A stretch of 64,000 nt of DNA from Marimonas lutisalis (lineage in GTDB: Bacteria > Pseudomonadota > Alphaproteobacteria > Rhodobacterales > Rhodobacteraceae), in contig NZ_SKCI01000001.1 in the NCBI RefSeq assembly GCF_005434965.1, positions 1 through 64,000 on the forward strand. Direction: 5' to 3'. The translations under genes were made by a program, and so were the position numbers. The notes beneath the pieces are model-generated. The model was given only the letters and a program-made list of their open reading frames with translations, made no database searches and had not been told where the DNA came from. Shown one piece after another: positions 29,126 to 38,888 of this stretch; position 1 is the stretch's first letter, and every line of letters starts with the position of its first letter.

Positions 29126-29139
29126 TTGACTTTGGTTAA
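29126..29139. promoter_or_regulatory. FNR/NNR-type box upstream of norC
   Basis: TTGAC-TTTG-GTTAA, centred 71.5 bp before the norC ATG, the same distance as the box before nirS. Both boxes are followed by GGAT on the plus strand. Likely bound by the DNR/NNR-type regulator encoded at 34637. Confidence 0.75.
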
Positions 29140-29203
29140 GGATACGCCGCCGAGCCCGACACAAAACAGATGCACACGACATGCAACGGGAAGGATAAGC
29201 GCT

Positions 29204-29656
29204 ATGCGTGAAGTCATGACCAAGAGCATGGCCCGCAATATCTTCTATGGCGGTTCCCTGTTCTTCATTCTCATATTTCTTGGGCTCTCGGCTCACTCTC
29301 ACAGGTATATCCGAACCACTTCGACGGATGCGGCGACGCTGACTGACAGCGTGGCGGCAGGCAAACACCTGTGGGAGAAACACGCCTGCATCAACTGTCA
29401 TACGATCCTGGGTGAAGGCGCCTACTTCGCGCCCGAACTGGCCAACGTCATGACGCGTTGGGGTGTAGCCGATGATCCGGAGGCAGCGTTCGAAAGCCTC
29501 AAGGGGTGGATGGATTCCATGCCGACGGGAATCGAAGGCCGCAGGCAGATGCCGAACTTCAACCTGACAGACGAAGAATACCGCGAACTGGCGGACTTCC
29601 TGCTTTGGGTCGACACGATCCGCGCGCAGGACTGGCCGCCGAATGACGCGGGCTAA
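29204..29656 (+). CDS. norC: NorC, cytochrome c subunit of NO reductase
   Basis: This 150-residue small subunit of cNOR has one N-terminal membrane anchor (FYGGSLFFILIFLGLSA) and a heme c domain with CINCH (C62, C65, H66); the Met ligand is probably in RRQMPNF. It feeds electrons to NorB. AGGATAAGC precedes ATG 29204. Confidence 0.96.
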   Translation: MREVMTKSMARNIFYGGSLFFILIFLGLSAHSHRYIRTTSTDAATLTDSVAAGKHLWEKHACINCHTILGEGAYFAPELANVMTRWGVADDPEAAFESLKGWMDSMPTGIEGRRQMPNFNLTDEEYRELADFLLWVDTIRAQDWPPNDAG

Positions 29657-29668
29657 GGAGTGGGGACG

Positions 29669-31054
29669 ATGAAATATCAAACTCAGAAAATCGCCTACGC
29701 CTATTTCGTCACCGCAATGGCTCTCTTTGCCGTGCAGGTGACGCTTGGGCTGATCATGGGGTGGATCTATGTCGACGGGAACTTCCTGACCGAGATCCTT
29801 CCCTTCAACATCGCGCGGATGCTGCACACCAACAGCCTCATTGTCTGGCTTCTGCTGGGCTTCTTCGGGGCGGCCTACTACCTGCTGCCGGAAGAGGCCG
29901 AACGCGAGATACATTCGCCAACGCTAGCCTATATTCAGCTTGCGATCTTCATCCTCGGCACCGCAGGTGTCGTCGTAACCTATCTCTTCAACCTTTTCGA
30001 AGGCAATTTCCTGCTGGGCAAGGAGGGGCGCGAGTTCCTTGAACAACCCAAGTGGGTCAAGGCCGGGATCGTCGTGGCCGCGCTCATCTTCCTTTTCAAC
30101 GTCTCGATGACAGTTCTTAAGGGCAAGAAAACAGCGATCACCAACATCCTCTTGATGGGGCTCTGGGGGCTGGCGCTGTTGTTCCTCTTCGCCTTCTACA
30201 ACCCGTCGAACCTCGCGCTGGACAAGATGTACTGGTGGTATGTCGTCCATCTCTGGGTCGAGGCGACCTGGGAGTTGGTGATGGCCTCGATCCTGGCCTT
30301 CCTGATGCTCAAGCTCACCGGTGTTGACCGTGAAGTGATCGAGAAATGGCTCTACGTCATCGTCGCCACCGCGCTCTTTTCCGGCGTGCTGGGCACAGGG
30401 CACCACTACTACTGGATCGGCACGCCCGGCTATTGGCAGTGGATTGGTACGATCTTCTCCAGTCTCGAGGTGATCCCCTTCTTCGGAATGATGGCGTTTG
30501 CCTTCGTGATGGTATGGAAGGGCCGCCGCGATCACCCGAACAAGGCTGCGCTTCTGTGGGCGCTGGGCTGTGCGACTCTGGCCTTCTTCGGTGCCGGTGT
30601 CTGGGGCTTCCTGCACACGCTGCACCCGGTCAACTACTACACCCACGGCACGCAGATCACCGCGGCGCACGGCCACCTGGCATTCTATGGGGCTTATGTC
30701 GCGCTGAACCTGGCGATCATCACCTATGCCTTCCCGGTGCTGCGCGGGCGTGACCCCTACAACCAGGTACTCAACATGGCTTCGTTCTGGCTGATGTCGG
30801 GCGGCATGGTGTTCATGACCTTCACGCTGACCTTTGCCGGCACGGTGCAGACCCACCTGCAGCGGGTGAACGGTGATTACTTCATGGACGTGCAGGATCA
30901 GCTTTGGCTGTTCTACGCCATGCGCTTCGGTTCAGGTGTGGCGGTGGTGCTGGGTGCGCTGCTCTTCATCTACGCGGTGATGGTGCCGCGGCGTGAAGTG
31001 ATCGAACCCGGTCCGGCCGAACGCGCCAAGGCCGAACAGGTAGCCGCGGAGTGA
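29669..31054 (+). CDS. norB: NorB, catalytic subunit of NO reductase
   Basis: This 461-residue, twelve-helix heme-copper-oxidase relative reduces 2 NO to N2O. Candidate metal ligands are H53 (MLHTNSLIVW), the HLWVEATWELV histidine with its catalytic glutamates, the HH pair of GTGHHYYWIG, and the HGHLAFYGAYV pair. AAGGAG overlapping the norC end gives ATG 29669; the frame also permits GTG 29660. Confidence 0.97.
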   Translation: MKYQTQKIAYAYFVTAMALFAVQVTLGLIMGWIYVDGNFLTEILPFNIARMLHTNSLIVWLLLGFFGAAYYLLPEEAEREIHSPTLAYIQLAIFILGTAGVVVTYLFNLFEGNFLLGKEGREFLEQPKWVKAGIVVAALIFLFNVSMTVLKGKKTAITNILLMGLWGLALLFLFAFYNPSNLALDKMYWWYVVHLWVEATWELVMASILAFLMLKLTGVDREVIEKWLYVIVATALFSGVLGTGHHYYWIGTPGYWQWIGTIFSSLEVIPFFGMMAFAFVMVWKGRRDHPNKAALLWALGCATLAFFGAGVWGFLHTLHPVNYYTHGTQITAAHGHLAFYGAYVALNLAIITYAFPVLRGRDPYNQVLNMASFWLMSGGMVFMTFTLTFAGTVQTHLQRVNGDYFMDVQDQLWLFYAMRFGSGVAVVLGALLFIYAVMVPRREVIEPGPAERAKAEQVAAE

Positions 31055-31059
31055 AACCG

Positions 31060-31866
31060 ATGGACGGATCCATGAACCTGAAGGGGGCGGCAGATGCCCC
31101 CTTCTATCTCCCCCAGGGCGACGAGTGCGAGATTTTCTCAGCCGCCGCCGAGAACGATCTGCCGGTCCTGCTCAAGGGGCCGACGGGCTGCGGCAAGACC
31201 CGCTTCGTCACGCACATGGCCGCACGTCTGGACCGCCCGCTTCATACCGTGGCCTGCCATGATGACCTGTCTGCCGCCGACCTGATCGGGCGCTACCTGC
31301 TCAAGGGCGGTGAAACCGTCTGGGTCGATGGCCCGCTGACCCGCGCGGTGCGCGAAGGCGCGATCTGCTACCTTGACGAGGTGGTTGAGGCCCGCAAGGA
31401 CGTCACCGTGGTGCTGCACCCTCTGACCGATGACCGCCGCATCCTGCCCATTGACCGGACCGGTGAAGAGCTGGAAGCGGCGCCCGGCTTCATGCTGGTG
31501 GCCTCTTACAACCCCGGCTACCAGAACATCCTCAAGACGTTGAAGCCTTCGACGCGGCAACGGTTTGTCGCGTTGGAGTTCGATTTTCCGGCCCCCGAGC
31601 ACGAGGTTCCGGTTGTCATCCGCGAAAGCGGGTTGTCGGAGGATCGCGCGAAGCTGCTTGTGCGGTTGGCGAACAAGTTGCGCGATCTCAAGGGCCAGGA
31701 TCTCGAGGAAGGCGTTTCGACCCGGCTGGTGATCTATGCGGCCAGCCTCATCAACAAGGGCATGCCGATGGAACGTGCCATCCTTGCCGCGATGATCGAA
31801 CCGCTGACCGATGACCCGGACGTGAAACATGGGCTCCTCGATCTCGTCACTGCTGTTCTTGGGTGA
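31060..31866 (+). CDS. norQ: NorQ, MoxR-type AAA+ ATPase
   Basis: This 268-residue cytoplasmic ATPase assembles or activates NO reductase together with NorD, probably by non-heme iron insertion. Walker A GPTGCGKT lies around residues 40-47, Walker B in ICYLDEVVEA, and the LKPSTRQRF arginines follow. GTG 31051 (overlapping the norB stop) and ATG 31072 are alternative starts; GGAG spacing favours 31060. Confidence 0.95.
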   Translation: MDGSMNLKGAADAPFYLPQGDECEIFSAAAENDLPVLLKGPTGCGKTRFVTHMAARLDRPLHTVACHDDLSAADLIGRYLLKGGETVWVDGPLTRAVREGAICYLDEVVEARKDVTVVLHPLTDDRRILPIDRTGEELEAAPGFMLVASYNPGYQNILKTLKPSTRQRFVALEFDFPAPEHEVPVVIRESGLSEDRAKLLVRLANKLRDLKGQDLEEGVSTRLVIYAASLINKGMPMERAILAAMIEPLTDDPDVKHGLLDLVTAVLG

Positions 31867-31875
31867 GGCAAGGCG

Positions 31876-33837
31876 ATGACCGAGATCGACATCGAACCAT
31901 GGGAACCCGAAGAGACTGTTGGGAAACTGTGGCATCGGTGGGCCAGCCGCCTTGATGCACCCCAGGTGCATGACGGAGCCCGTGTCGACCTCTCCGAGGT
32001 TGGCGGGCGGCTGGCCATATTATTCCGAGGCCTGGGCGGCGACCGCACGGTCGAGTTGAAGCCGGTTTCGACGGAAACGAGCCACCACCGTCTGTCGCTG
32101 CGCCGGCGTCTGGGCACTTGGGCCGAAGACACCCCGCGCGCCAGCTTCGACGGCGCCGCGCTGAGGCTTCCCGAAAGCCTGGCGCTCTTTCCAGCGCGCG
32201 AAGCGAACGCCGCGCTCTACCTGTGGCTCACCGCAGCGGCCGCCGCTGCAGGGCCGGGACACGCTCGCGCAGATGATCCGCTGCAGGTCGATCTGGCCGC
32301 CTTGTCTGAGGCCTGCGGAATGGTCGCCGATGCCCTCCACGAAGCCCCTGGCTTCACCGGGCTCTACCGCGATCTCTGCGCCGCCGTTCTCGCCACGCGT
32401 GCTGTGCCCGCACTTCCAGCGCAAGAAGCCGCCGTGGAGGCCGTGATCCGTCACATGCTGGGCGACTGCGCGGCGCTGACAGGCCCGGCCGCGGCCATGT
32501 GGGCTGCGGTTCAGTCTGGCGAGGTCGACGGCTTCACGGCTCCCCGCAAATATCGGCCGTTCCGCCCGGTGCCCCTCTGGCCGGACCTGCGCGAGATGCA
32601 GCTCTCCGAGGCCCATGCCGTTGCCGATGAGGCCACGCCCGGCGGGCAGAAACAGGAAGAAGGTGAGGGCAAGACCCACCGGGCGCGACGTCGCAAGGCC
32701 GACCAGACCGAACGTACGGACAGTTTCATCCTCCATAAGTTCGAGGCCATTCTCAGCTGGGCTGAGTTCCTGAACCTCAATCGTCGCGTCGACGACGATG
32801 AAAACGACGACGCAAAAAAAGCAGCCGATGATCAGGATGAGGTCGGGCTGGGCCAGATCTCCAAGGCCCCTGCCACGCGGCTCAAGCTGCATCTAGATCT
32901 CGCCCCCGAAGATGCCGAACGCGAAGCGCTGTCGGCCAAGTATACCTACCCCGAATGGGATGTCCGCGCTGGTGCCTACCTGCCCGCGCATGCCCGAGTC
33001 CTGGCTTCGTTCGCTGAACCCGGGCCCGAGATCCCTCCGTTTCGGGACGACCCGCGCGCCAATGCGCGCATCCGTGCCGTTCGCAAACAGTTCGAGGCCC
33101 TTCGTCCTGGCCGGATTTTGACAAGCGGACATCGCGACGGCGACGAGCTTGATACGGAGCGTGCCGTGCGCGCGCGGGTCGACTTTTTCGCCACCGGCGA
33201 AAGCTGCGATCGGGTCTGGCTGCAAACGCGCCCCGAGAAACGCGACCTTGCCGTTTCAATTCTCCTCGACGCGTCGCGCTCGACCGAGGCCGCCGTGCCC
33301 GGCCATGGCCATGACGGCCGCGCCGTGATCGACGTTGAGCGCGAGGCGCTTGCCGCACTGGCGTGGGGACTCGAGGCCTGCGGCGACGATTTTGCCATCC
33401 ACGCCTTTTCGTCTCTCAAGCGTAACCGCGTCTATGTGCAAGAGGCCAAAAGCTTCGGCGAACCGATGTCGACGGTTGTCGAACGTCGGATCGGCGGGCT
33501 GCACCCCGGATTCTACACCCGGCTGGGCGCCGCTGTCCGGCATGTCTCGCGCGACCTCTCACAGCAGGCCCGAAAGCGGCGGCTTCTTCTAGTCATCACC
33601 GACGGCAAGCCCAACGATCTCGATCACTACGAAGGCCGCCACGGCATCGCGGACAGCCGCAAGGCCGTGCAGGAGGCCCGCCGCGCCGGTCATTCGGTTT
33701 TCGGTATCACTGTCGATCGCAATGGCCGCTCCTGGTTCCCGCGCATTTTTGGCCAAGGCGGCTTCGCGGTCATTTCGCATCCTGACAAGCTAACCAGCGC
33801 CCTGCCACAGATCTATCGCGAGCTTGTGGGCGCGTGA
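31876..33837 (+). CDS. norD: NorD, von Willebrand A domain partner of NorQ
   Basis: This 653-residue protein has an alpha-helical N-terminal part, a charged low-complexity linker (DDDENDDAKKAADDQDE) and a C-terminal vWA domain with MIDAS motif DASRST near residue 465 and a later TDGKPND. It works with NorQ in maturation of the NorBC complex. It is separated from norQ by 9 bp and overlaps norE. Confidence 0.93.
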   Translation: MTEIDIEPWEPEETVGKLWHRWASRLDAPQVHDGARVDLSEVGGRLAILFRGLGGDRTVELKPVSTETSHHRLSLRRRLGTWAEDTPRASFDGAALRLPESLALFPAREANAALYLWLTAAAAAAGPGHARADDPLQVDLAALSEACGMVADALHEAPGFTGLYRDLCAAVLATRAVPALPAQEAAVEAVIRHMLGDCAALTGPAAAMWAAVQSGEVDGFTAPRKYRPFRPVPLWPDLREMQLSEAHAVADEATPGGQKQEEGEGKTHRARRRKADQTERTDSFILHKFEAILSWAEFLNLNRRVDDDENDDAKKAADDQDEVGLGQISKAPATRLKLHLDLAPEDAEREALSAKYTYPEWDVRAGAYLPAHARVLASFAEPGPEIPPFRDDPRANARIRAVRKQFEALRPGRILTSGHRDGDELDTERAVRARVDFFATGESCDRVWLQTRPEKRDLAVSILLDASRSTEAAVPGHGHDGRAVIDVEREALAALAWGLEACGDDFAIHAFSSLKRNRVYVQEAKSFGEPMSTVVERRIGGLHPGFYTRLGAAVRHVSRDLSQQARKRRLLLVITDGKPNDLDHYEGRHGIADSRKAVQEARRAGHSVFGITVDRNGRSWFPRIFGQGGFAVISHPDKLTSALPQIYRELVGA

Positions 33838-34379
33838 TGGACGACACGCGAAACGCCTTCGACGATCTTCCGGGAGACCTGATGATGTGGATCCTGATCG
33901 TGTCGGAGCTTCTGGTGTTCGGCGCCGGCCTCATTGCCTACCTGTCCGTGCGCGTAACCGATCCTGCCGGCTTTGCCGAAGCACAGGCCAGCCTGCATCG
34001 CGCCGAGGCAGGTATGAATACCCTCGTCCTCGTCACCTCGGGATGGCTTGCCGCGCTGGCCACGAGGGCGGGAACGCTCGCCCTGACCCGGCTTTACCTG
34101 GGCGCTGCGGCCGCGCTTGGGGTGGTCTTCCTGTTCGTGAAAGGAATGGAATACGCCGACAAGGCCGCGCATGGCGTAACCTTCGAAACCGATCCGTTCT
34201 TCACCTTCTACTACCTGCTGACCGGGTTTCACGCGGCACATGTGCTGGCCGGGATCGTGATCCTTGGCCTTGTGGCTATTCAGTGCCAGCGTCGCACCGT
34301 CGAGGCCGGTACGGCTTTCTGGCATATGGTCGATCTCGTCTGGGTGATCCTTTTCCCGATCCTTTACCTGCTAGGGTAA
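33837..34379 (+). CDS. norE: NorE, cytochrome-oxidase-subunit-III-like protein
   Basis: This 180-residue membrane protein has five hydrophobic helices and the COX3-type motif TGFHAAHVLAGIV. NorE supports NO reductase function in a non-essential way. ATG 33837 overlaps the norD stop. Confidence 0.9.
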   Translation: MDDTRNAFDDLPGDLMMWILIVSELLVFGAGLIAYLSVRVTDPAGFAEAQASLHRAEAGMNTLVLVTSGWLAALATRAGTLALTRLYLGAAAALGVVFLFVKGMEYADKAAHGVTFETDPFFTFYYLLTGFHAAHVLAGIVILGLVAIQCQRRTVEAGTAFWHMVDLVWVILFPILYLLG

Positions 34380-34383
34380 GGCG

Positions 34384-34635
34384 ATGAGGATCACAAGGGC
34401 ATGGATCTTCCTCGTGGCGCTCTCAGCCGGCAGCACCGTCATCGCCGTCAGTGGTCAAACCGGGTTGGCGATATCACTGGCCATTCTTCTGCTCGCCTGG
34501 GCCAAGGCATTGATCATCGTGCGCAGCTACCTGGGGCTAGCCGAGGCGCCCGCGTGGGGGCGAGGCTTCGCGATGGTGCTCGGCGGTTACATGCTGCTTG
34601 CCATGGCGCTTGTGGTCATGGCCGGTCCGGTCTGA
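34384..34635 (+). CDS. norF: NorF, small membrane accessory protein
   Basis: This 83-residue, two- to three-helix membrane protein resembles prokaryotic cytochrome c oxidase subunit IV; its position after norE identifies NorF. It ends one base before the stop of the convergent regulator gene, so no terminator separates them. Confidence 0.82.
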   Translation: MRITRAWIFLVALSAGSTVIAVSGQTGLAISLAILLLAWAKALIIVRSYLGLAEAPAWGRGFAMVLGGYMLLAMALVVMAGPV

Positions 34636-34636
34636 T

Positions 34637-35338
34637 TCAGGGCTTTGCCCATGCATTTGCCGGGTCTTCTTCGGAAAAGATCCGGAGATGCTTGATGTCG
34701 TCGATCTTTGCGCGGTTTTGATGGATCGTAACGCCTTCGTTCCTGAGTTTCGAAAAGGCTCGGCTGAGGCTTTCAGGCTTCATACCAAGGCGACCTGCGA
34801 TCAGAACCTTGTCGTAGGGTAGGATAACCTCGCATCTGCCATTTTCGCAATTGCTCAACTCGCACAGAAACTCAGCGACTCTCTGTGCGCCAGTACGTGC
34901 TTTCAGCGCCTCTACCTGAGCGACCAAACTGTGCAGATGCGCAAATGTTGCCGACAACAAAGAAATAGCCGCCTCGGGCGAAGTGCGGATCTGTCGTAAA
35001 TAGTCTTCGGCCTCGATCCGCATCAAGCTACAATTGGTCACGGCTTCGGCCGAGACCGGGTAGACATCCCCGCGAAATGCTACCGCCTCACCAAAGCTGC
35101 GTCCCTTCGTGAAGACGCCCACAACAGCTTCTGCGCCGCTGGGTGCAATCCGGTACAGCTTCACCCAGCCGTCCATGACGATATAAACCGCTTTGGCAAC
35201 TTCGCCCTGCAAGAATATTGTCTGGCCGCGGTCGAACTCGATCACTCGGGCGTTCGAAAGGATTGCTTCGGCTTCCTTAGCTGGCATGCTGCTGAACAAC
35301 AGTGAGCCGCATGCCAATGCTTTTTCGTCCGTGCGCAT
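34637..35338 (-). CDS. dnr: Crp/Fnr-family regulator of DNR/NNR type
   Basis: This 233-residue regulator has a cyclic-nucleotide-type beta roll (about 25-140), a dimerisation helix, and a winged HTH whose recognition helix MKPESLSRAFSKL carries E..SR, the triplet that reads TTGA-type half sites. There is no N-terminal cysteine cluster, so it is not an oxygen-sensing FNR; DNR/NNR proteins lacking it respond to NO through heme. The linked nirS and norC promoters have matching boxes. No clear own box is seen in its leader. Confidence 0.88.
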   Translation of the reverse strand: MRTDEKALACGSLLFSSMPAKEAEAILSNARVIEFDRGQTIFLQGEVAKAVYIVMDGWVKLYRIAPSGAEAVVGVFTKGRSFGEAVAFRGDVYPVSAEAVTNCSLMRIEAEDYLRQIRTSPEAAISLLSATFAHLHSLVAQVEALKARTGAQRVAEFLCELSNCENGRCEVILPYDKVLIAGRLGMKPESLSRAFSKLRNEGVTIHQNRAKIDDIKHLRIFSEEDPANAWAKP

Positions 35339-36282
35339 ACGTTCTGTACCCTTGATTTCTTAGTCTGCGTTGATGACGCGTTTGCCGTGAACCGAATTAA
35401 CACTCTCTGAAAACTACCAAACAGTGCCAACAATAGTTGAAGGATGCAAACTACCGGGTTCAGTTATGTCGCCGACAAAGACGAGCAAAGAATCACAGTA
35501 ACTTGCCTTGAGGCGGATATCTTCTACGTGTGGGTCCAGCTTTCACATTCCAAATACCGAAGACCTGCTGCACAAACGAGGCATCGACATCAGCCAAGAA
35601 TCGATCCGGTTCTGGGGTAACCAGTCCCAGCCGTTCATACTATGAGTTTCTCTCAACGTAGTCCTGCAACCGCTTGTCGCGTCCGCTTCGGGCTCGGAGC
35701 TGCCGTTCGCTGCGTTGTATATGATTGACCGCTCAGCGGACAAAGCGAACATTTGCCGCGCTAGCTCCAATGCCAGCTTTCTGCACATTGCGTCTCCAGT
35801 GAAAAGCACCAAGAGCGGCTAGTGTGAATTCGCCGCTGCGCAAGCTACTTTGGTTGAAAAATTGAAAGCGGACGTTCACTTCACCGGTTGTTCCGGCTCC
35901 GTTCCGCGCCACCACAAGTCGTTTCTGAGCCCAAAGACACCTATGTCAAATATCTCAGAAACAGTCGTAAGAATCGCGAGCGGCAACTCTTAACCGGGGC
36001 GACCGGAAAAGTCCGCATTGCCTAGAGCATGTGCTCAATCGTTGCCGATCTCACAGCCTGCTCACTCCTAACGCAAGACCAATTTTGATTGGGAGCAGAA
36101 TGGGGCTGGACTTCTTGCTGTTCGAATTCCTCCGCAGTGATCGCTCTTCACGCTCCAAATGCGTAATGGCCTGAATTCACATCAATTGGTCCACTACTCA
36201 AATACCTTGGACGGCCACTCGCCATATCCTTGTCGCGCAGAATTATTGTTCCAGGATCAAGAAGAAAGGCCGCGTAACCAAA
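35339..36282. other. long intergenic region without supported genes
   Basis: About 940 bp between the divergent regulator and ureohydrolase genes. Short remnants are visible: a frame near 35937-36026 encoding DTYVKYLRNSRKNRE before a stop, and dispersed-repeat-like motifs near 35689 (GGGCTCGGAGCTGCC) and 35768 (AATGCCAGCTTTCTGC). It looks like decayed mobile DNA joining the denitrification and catabolic blocks. Confidence 0.45.
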
Positions 36283-37356
36283 ATGGAAAAAGAAACGGCA
36301 CTTACCCGATACGCAGAACTTGCGCAGGTTCCCTCGATGGAGATGCGGAACAAGGCCGCAGGAGCGATCTACAATCGCATGGAACGCGAGGGAGCTCCTG
36401 TCCGGGATATGCGGGCTGATCACCTTGGCATGTTCCAGGCCCCGTTCAGCACCGAATTACCCGAGATTGACATCGCGGTGGTTGGCATCCCGTTGGAAAA
36501 CTCTATCCCGCTTCGCGTGAGCACACACAAGGGACCCCAGGCCGTGCGCGAATGGTCGCAATGGATGGGCCCGGTCCACCCACGCTGGGGCACCATTCCC
36601 TTTGACACCTTCAGCATCGCCGATTTCGGAGATCTCAGCTTTGACTCCGAGGATCTGCCAGAGCGCGTGGAGGAAATCGCAGAGGTCTACGATGGATTTG
36701 CCAAGGCCGGGATCAACACCCTGTCCGTAGGCGGCGAACACACGATGACCTATCCGATCATGCGTGCCCTGGCCTCCGGCGGGCCGCTGGGGATGTTGAT
36801 GATCGACGCCCATTCCGATACCGGGGGCGGGATCATCCCGTGGGACGACACGGTGCTGGCGATCAATGATGCCAGCCCCTTTCGTTTCGCGGTGATGGAG
36901 GGGCTTCTCGACCCAAAACGCTGCGTTCAGATCGGCATTCGCGGGCGCGCCAGCCATTTCTGGGACTTCGGCCACGAGGTCGGCATCAGGATCGTCACCG
37001 CCGAGGAACTGGAGGATCGCGGCGTCAACGATGTGATTGCGGAAGCGATCGCGATCATCGGCGACGGGCCGGCCTATCTGTCGGTCGACAACGATGGCAT
37101 CGACCCTTCCGAAATGCCAGCCACTGGCCTGCCGGAACCGTTTGGCGTTTCGGCGCGCGACACGCGCAAGATCATCCGCTCGGCGCGCGACCTCGACATT
37201 GTTGGTGCCGATTTCGTCGAGCTAAGCCCGGACAACGATCCGACCGGACAATCCACCAATATCGCGGCGGCGCTGTGTTTCGAGATGCTTTGCGTTCTGA
37301 CCGAAGCGCGGGCGCGGCGCACAACGAAGCGCCGCAAAACCAAATGGGCACGTTGA
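36283..37356 (+). CDS. agmatinase/guanidinobutyrase-like ureohydrolase
   Basis: This 357-residue member of the arginase/agmatinase superfamily has candidate Mn ligands H153 (GGEHTMTYP), D175-H177-D179 (DAHSDT) and D269-D271 (SVDNDGIDP). The usual GGDH reads GGEH, a conservative change. These enzymes release urea from a guanidino compound. With a carboxylate transporter and aldehyde dehydrogenase nearby, a guanidino acid or agmatine are possible substrates; the exact one cannot be read. It leads a two-gene operon. Confidence 0.88.
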   Translation: MEKETALTRYAELAQVPSMEMRNKAAGAIYNRMEREGAPVRDMRADHLGMFQAPFSTELPEIDIAVVGIPLENSIPLRVSTHKGPQAVREWSQWMGPVHPRWGTIPFDTFSIADFGDLSFDSEDLPERVEEIAEVYDGFAKAGINTLSVGGEHTMTYPIMRALASGGPLGMLMIDAHSDTGGGIIPWDDTVLAINDASPFRFAVMEGLLDPKRCVQIGIRGRASHFWDFGHEVGIRIVTAEELEDRGVNDVIAEAIAIIGDGPAYLSVDNDGIDPSEMPATGLPEPFGVSARDTRKIIRSARDLDIVGADFVELSPDNDPTGQSTNIAAALCFEMLCVLTEARARRTTKRRKTKWAR

Positions 37357-37374
37357 TCCCAGGAAGGACAAAGA

Positions 37375-38616
37375 ATGACCAAAACCCCTGAAATCCAGTG
37401 GAAACGCCGTGACGGCTATGGTGGCCCGGAATCGTTTCCCGAAGACGATCTGGCGGAATTCTCCGTCGGGCAGACCAAGGACCTCGCCGACAAGAGCTTC
37501 GAACTTCACCTGTCGGATGGTCGCAGGTTGGACTATCGGATTCTCAATCTCGACACGCTGGAAGTAGTAGAACGGACCGGGAAACGCGCCAAGAAGCCCC
37601 GCACCGCCAAATACTGGGCGTCGGAGCCAGCCGACGGCATCTTTTTCCTCAAACACGACACGCCGCAGGACAAGCGGCAGACAACCTGTATCGCGCTTGA
37701 CTTCAACCGAGATCAGGTCGTTCTCGTGCATGGTGAAGTGCCCAAACCCGGCGAATCCGAGCACAGCATCCGCAAGGTTCATGTGGGTGGCGTGATCGGC
37801 GCACCCCGGACCTCCGGCGAAATCCAAGGCCCGCCCTTTCCGCCGGACCTTGTCGGCAAACGTTTCGTGGCCGAATACTCCGGACGCTATGCTTGGGAGC
37901 TGATCTACCTCAACAAGACCAAGGTCGCGTGGCACGGGCTGAAGGGCAATCCCGGCATCGGCGATGTCGAGGAATACAACGCCAGCCAGCTTGCCCCCGG
38001 CATCTATTTAGTCAGCTGGTCCGAAGACGCTGAGACCCTGGCGGCGGTGTTCCTCTATAATACCAACACAAACACGATCACCGGCCATATGTGGGGCTTT
38101 GCGCCTGCGACGGGGCAGTACATTCACGCGCCGCTAGGCGGCCGCATCGTAGACAGCTCCGCCTTCGGATTGTCGATCACCGACGTTGGTGGTGCCGACG
38201 CCGCCCGGGATGCCAGGCAGACGGCAAAGGATGTCGTCTTGCGCGCGCATTACGAGGTCTGGAACCGCGCCAACTATGATCTGATCGACGAGCTTTATTC
38301 GCCAGAATTCCGGGCGCATTTCATCTGCGGAACCGAGGTGCGCGGATGCGACGGGATGCGCGCGTTCATCGAAGGGCACCACCGTTCTTTCCCCGACTGG
38401 ACGGAACGCGTCGTCGACATCGTGGCCGAAGGGGACCGGGTGGTCACGCGCTACATCTCAACCGGCACGCACAAGGGCGATTTCAACGGCATTGCGCCCA
38501 CCGGCCGAAGGACCGAAATCGCCGAAGTGTCCATTCACAAGGTCATGAACGGCAAGATCGTCGAACAATGGGGCTTTCCCGACGGGTTGCATCATGTGCA
38601 GCAGCTAACCGGTTAA
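37375..38616 (+). CDS. MoaF-like and SnoaL-like domain fusion protein
   Basis: This 413-residue soluble protein has two MoaF-like beta-barrel segments (about 15-130 and 145-265, with GKRFVAEYSGRYAWELIYL) followed by a SnoaL/ester-cyclase-like domain (about 285-410, with YISTGTHKGDFNGIAPTGR). MoaF proteins were named from monoamine-regulated genes in enterobacteria; the domain's chemistry is unclear. SnoaL-like folds bind small hydrophobic ligands or act as cyclases or isomerases. It starts 18 bp after the ureohydrolase with AGGAAGG, so the two are coupled. The fusion looks unusual. Domain assignment is by pattern memory. Confidence 0.7.
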   Translation: MTKTPEIQWKRRDGYGGPESFPEDDLAEFSVGQTKDLADKSFELHLSDGRRLDYRILNLDTLEVVERTGKRAKKPRTAKYWASEPADGIFFLKHDTPQDKRQTTCIALDFNRDQVVLVHGEVPKPGESEHSIRKVHVGGVIGAPRTSGEIQGPPFPPDLVGKRFVAEYSGRYAWELIYLNKTKVAWHGLKGNPGIGDVEEYNASQLAPGIYLVSWSEDAETLAAVFLYNTNTNTITGHMWGFAPATGQYIHAPLGGRIVDSSAFGLSITDVGGADAARDARQTAKDVVLRAHYEVWNRANYDLIDELYSPEFRAHFICGTEVRGCDGMRAFIEGHHRSFPDWTERVVDIVAEGDRVVTRYISTGTHKGDFNGIAPTGRRTEIAEVSIHKVMNGKIVEQWGFPDGLHHVQQLTG

Positions 38617-38638
38617 CGGGGATCGACCGAGTGAAATG

Positions 38639-38675
38639 GAAAAGCCCCGTGGCTGGAAGGTCACGGGGCTTTTTG
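38639..38675. terminator. bidirectional rho-independent terminator
   Basis: AAAAGCCCCGTG and CACGGGGCTTTTT form a 12-bp stem with a roughly 10-nt loop and a T run, 23 bp after the fusion gene. The complementary strand also ends in a T run, so it can stop the tctA transcript arriving from the other side. Confidence 0.9.
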
Positions 38676-38888
38676 CGTTGAGAGAGTGTGGAAGGTTGGA
38701 AACGGGTTGATAACTTCCGCCTCGGCCTATCTACTCAACCCGAAGCAATCTTGTGTCGCCGCCGCCGGGCAAAGGCGATGGTCCTTGTTGTCTTTCGTTT
38801 TGCTTTTACGTCGGGGCATTGACGCTATGCAACGCACCCGATGAAGATTTCTCGCAAGGCAGCGCTCCACCGTCCCAGCGTTGGTCCC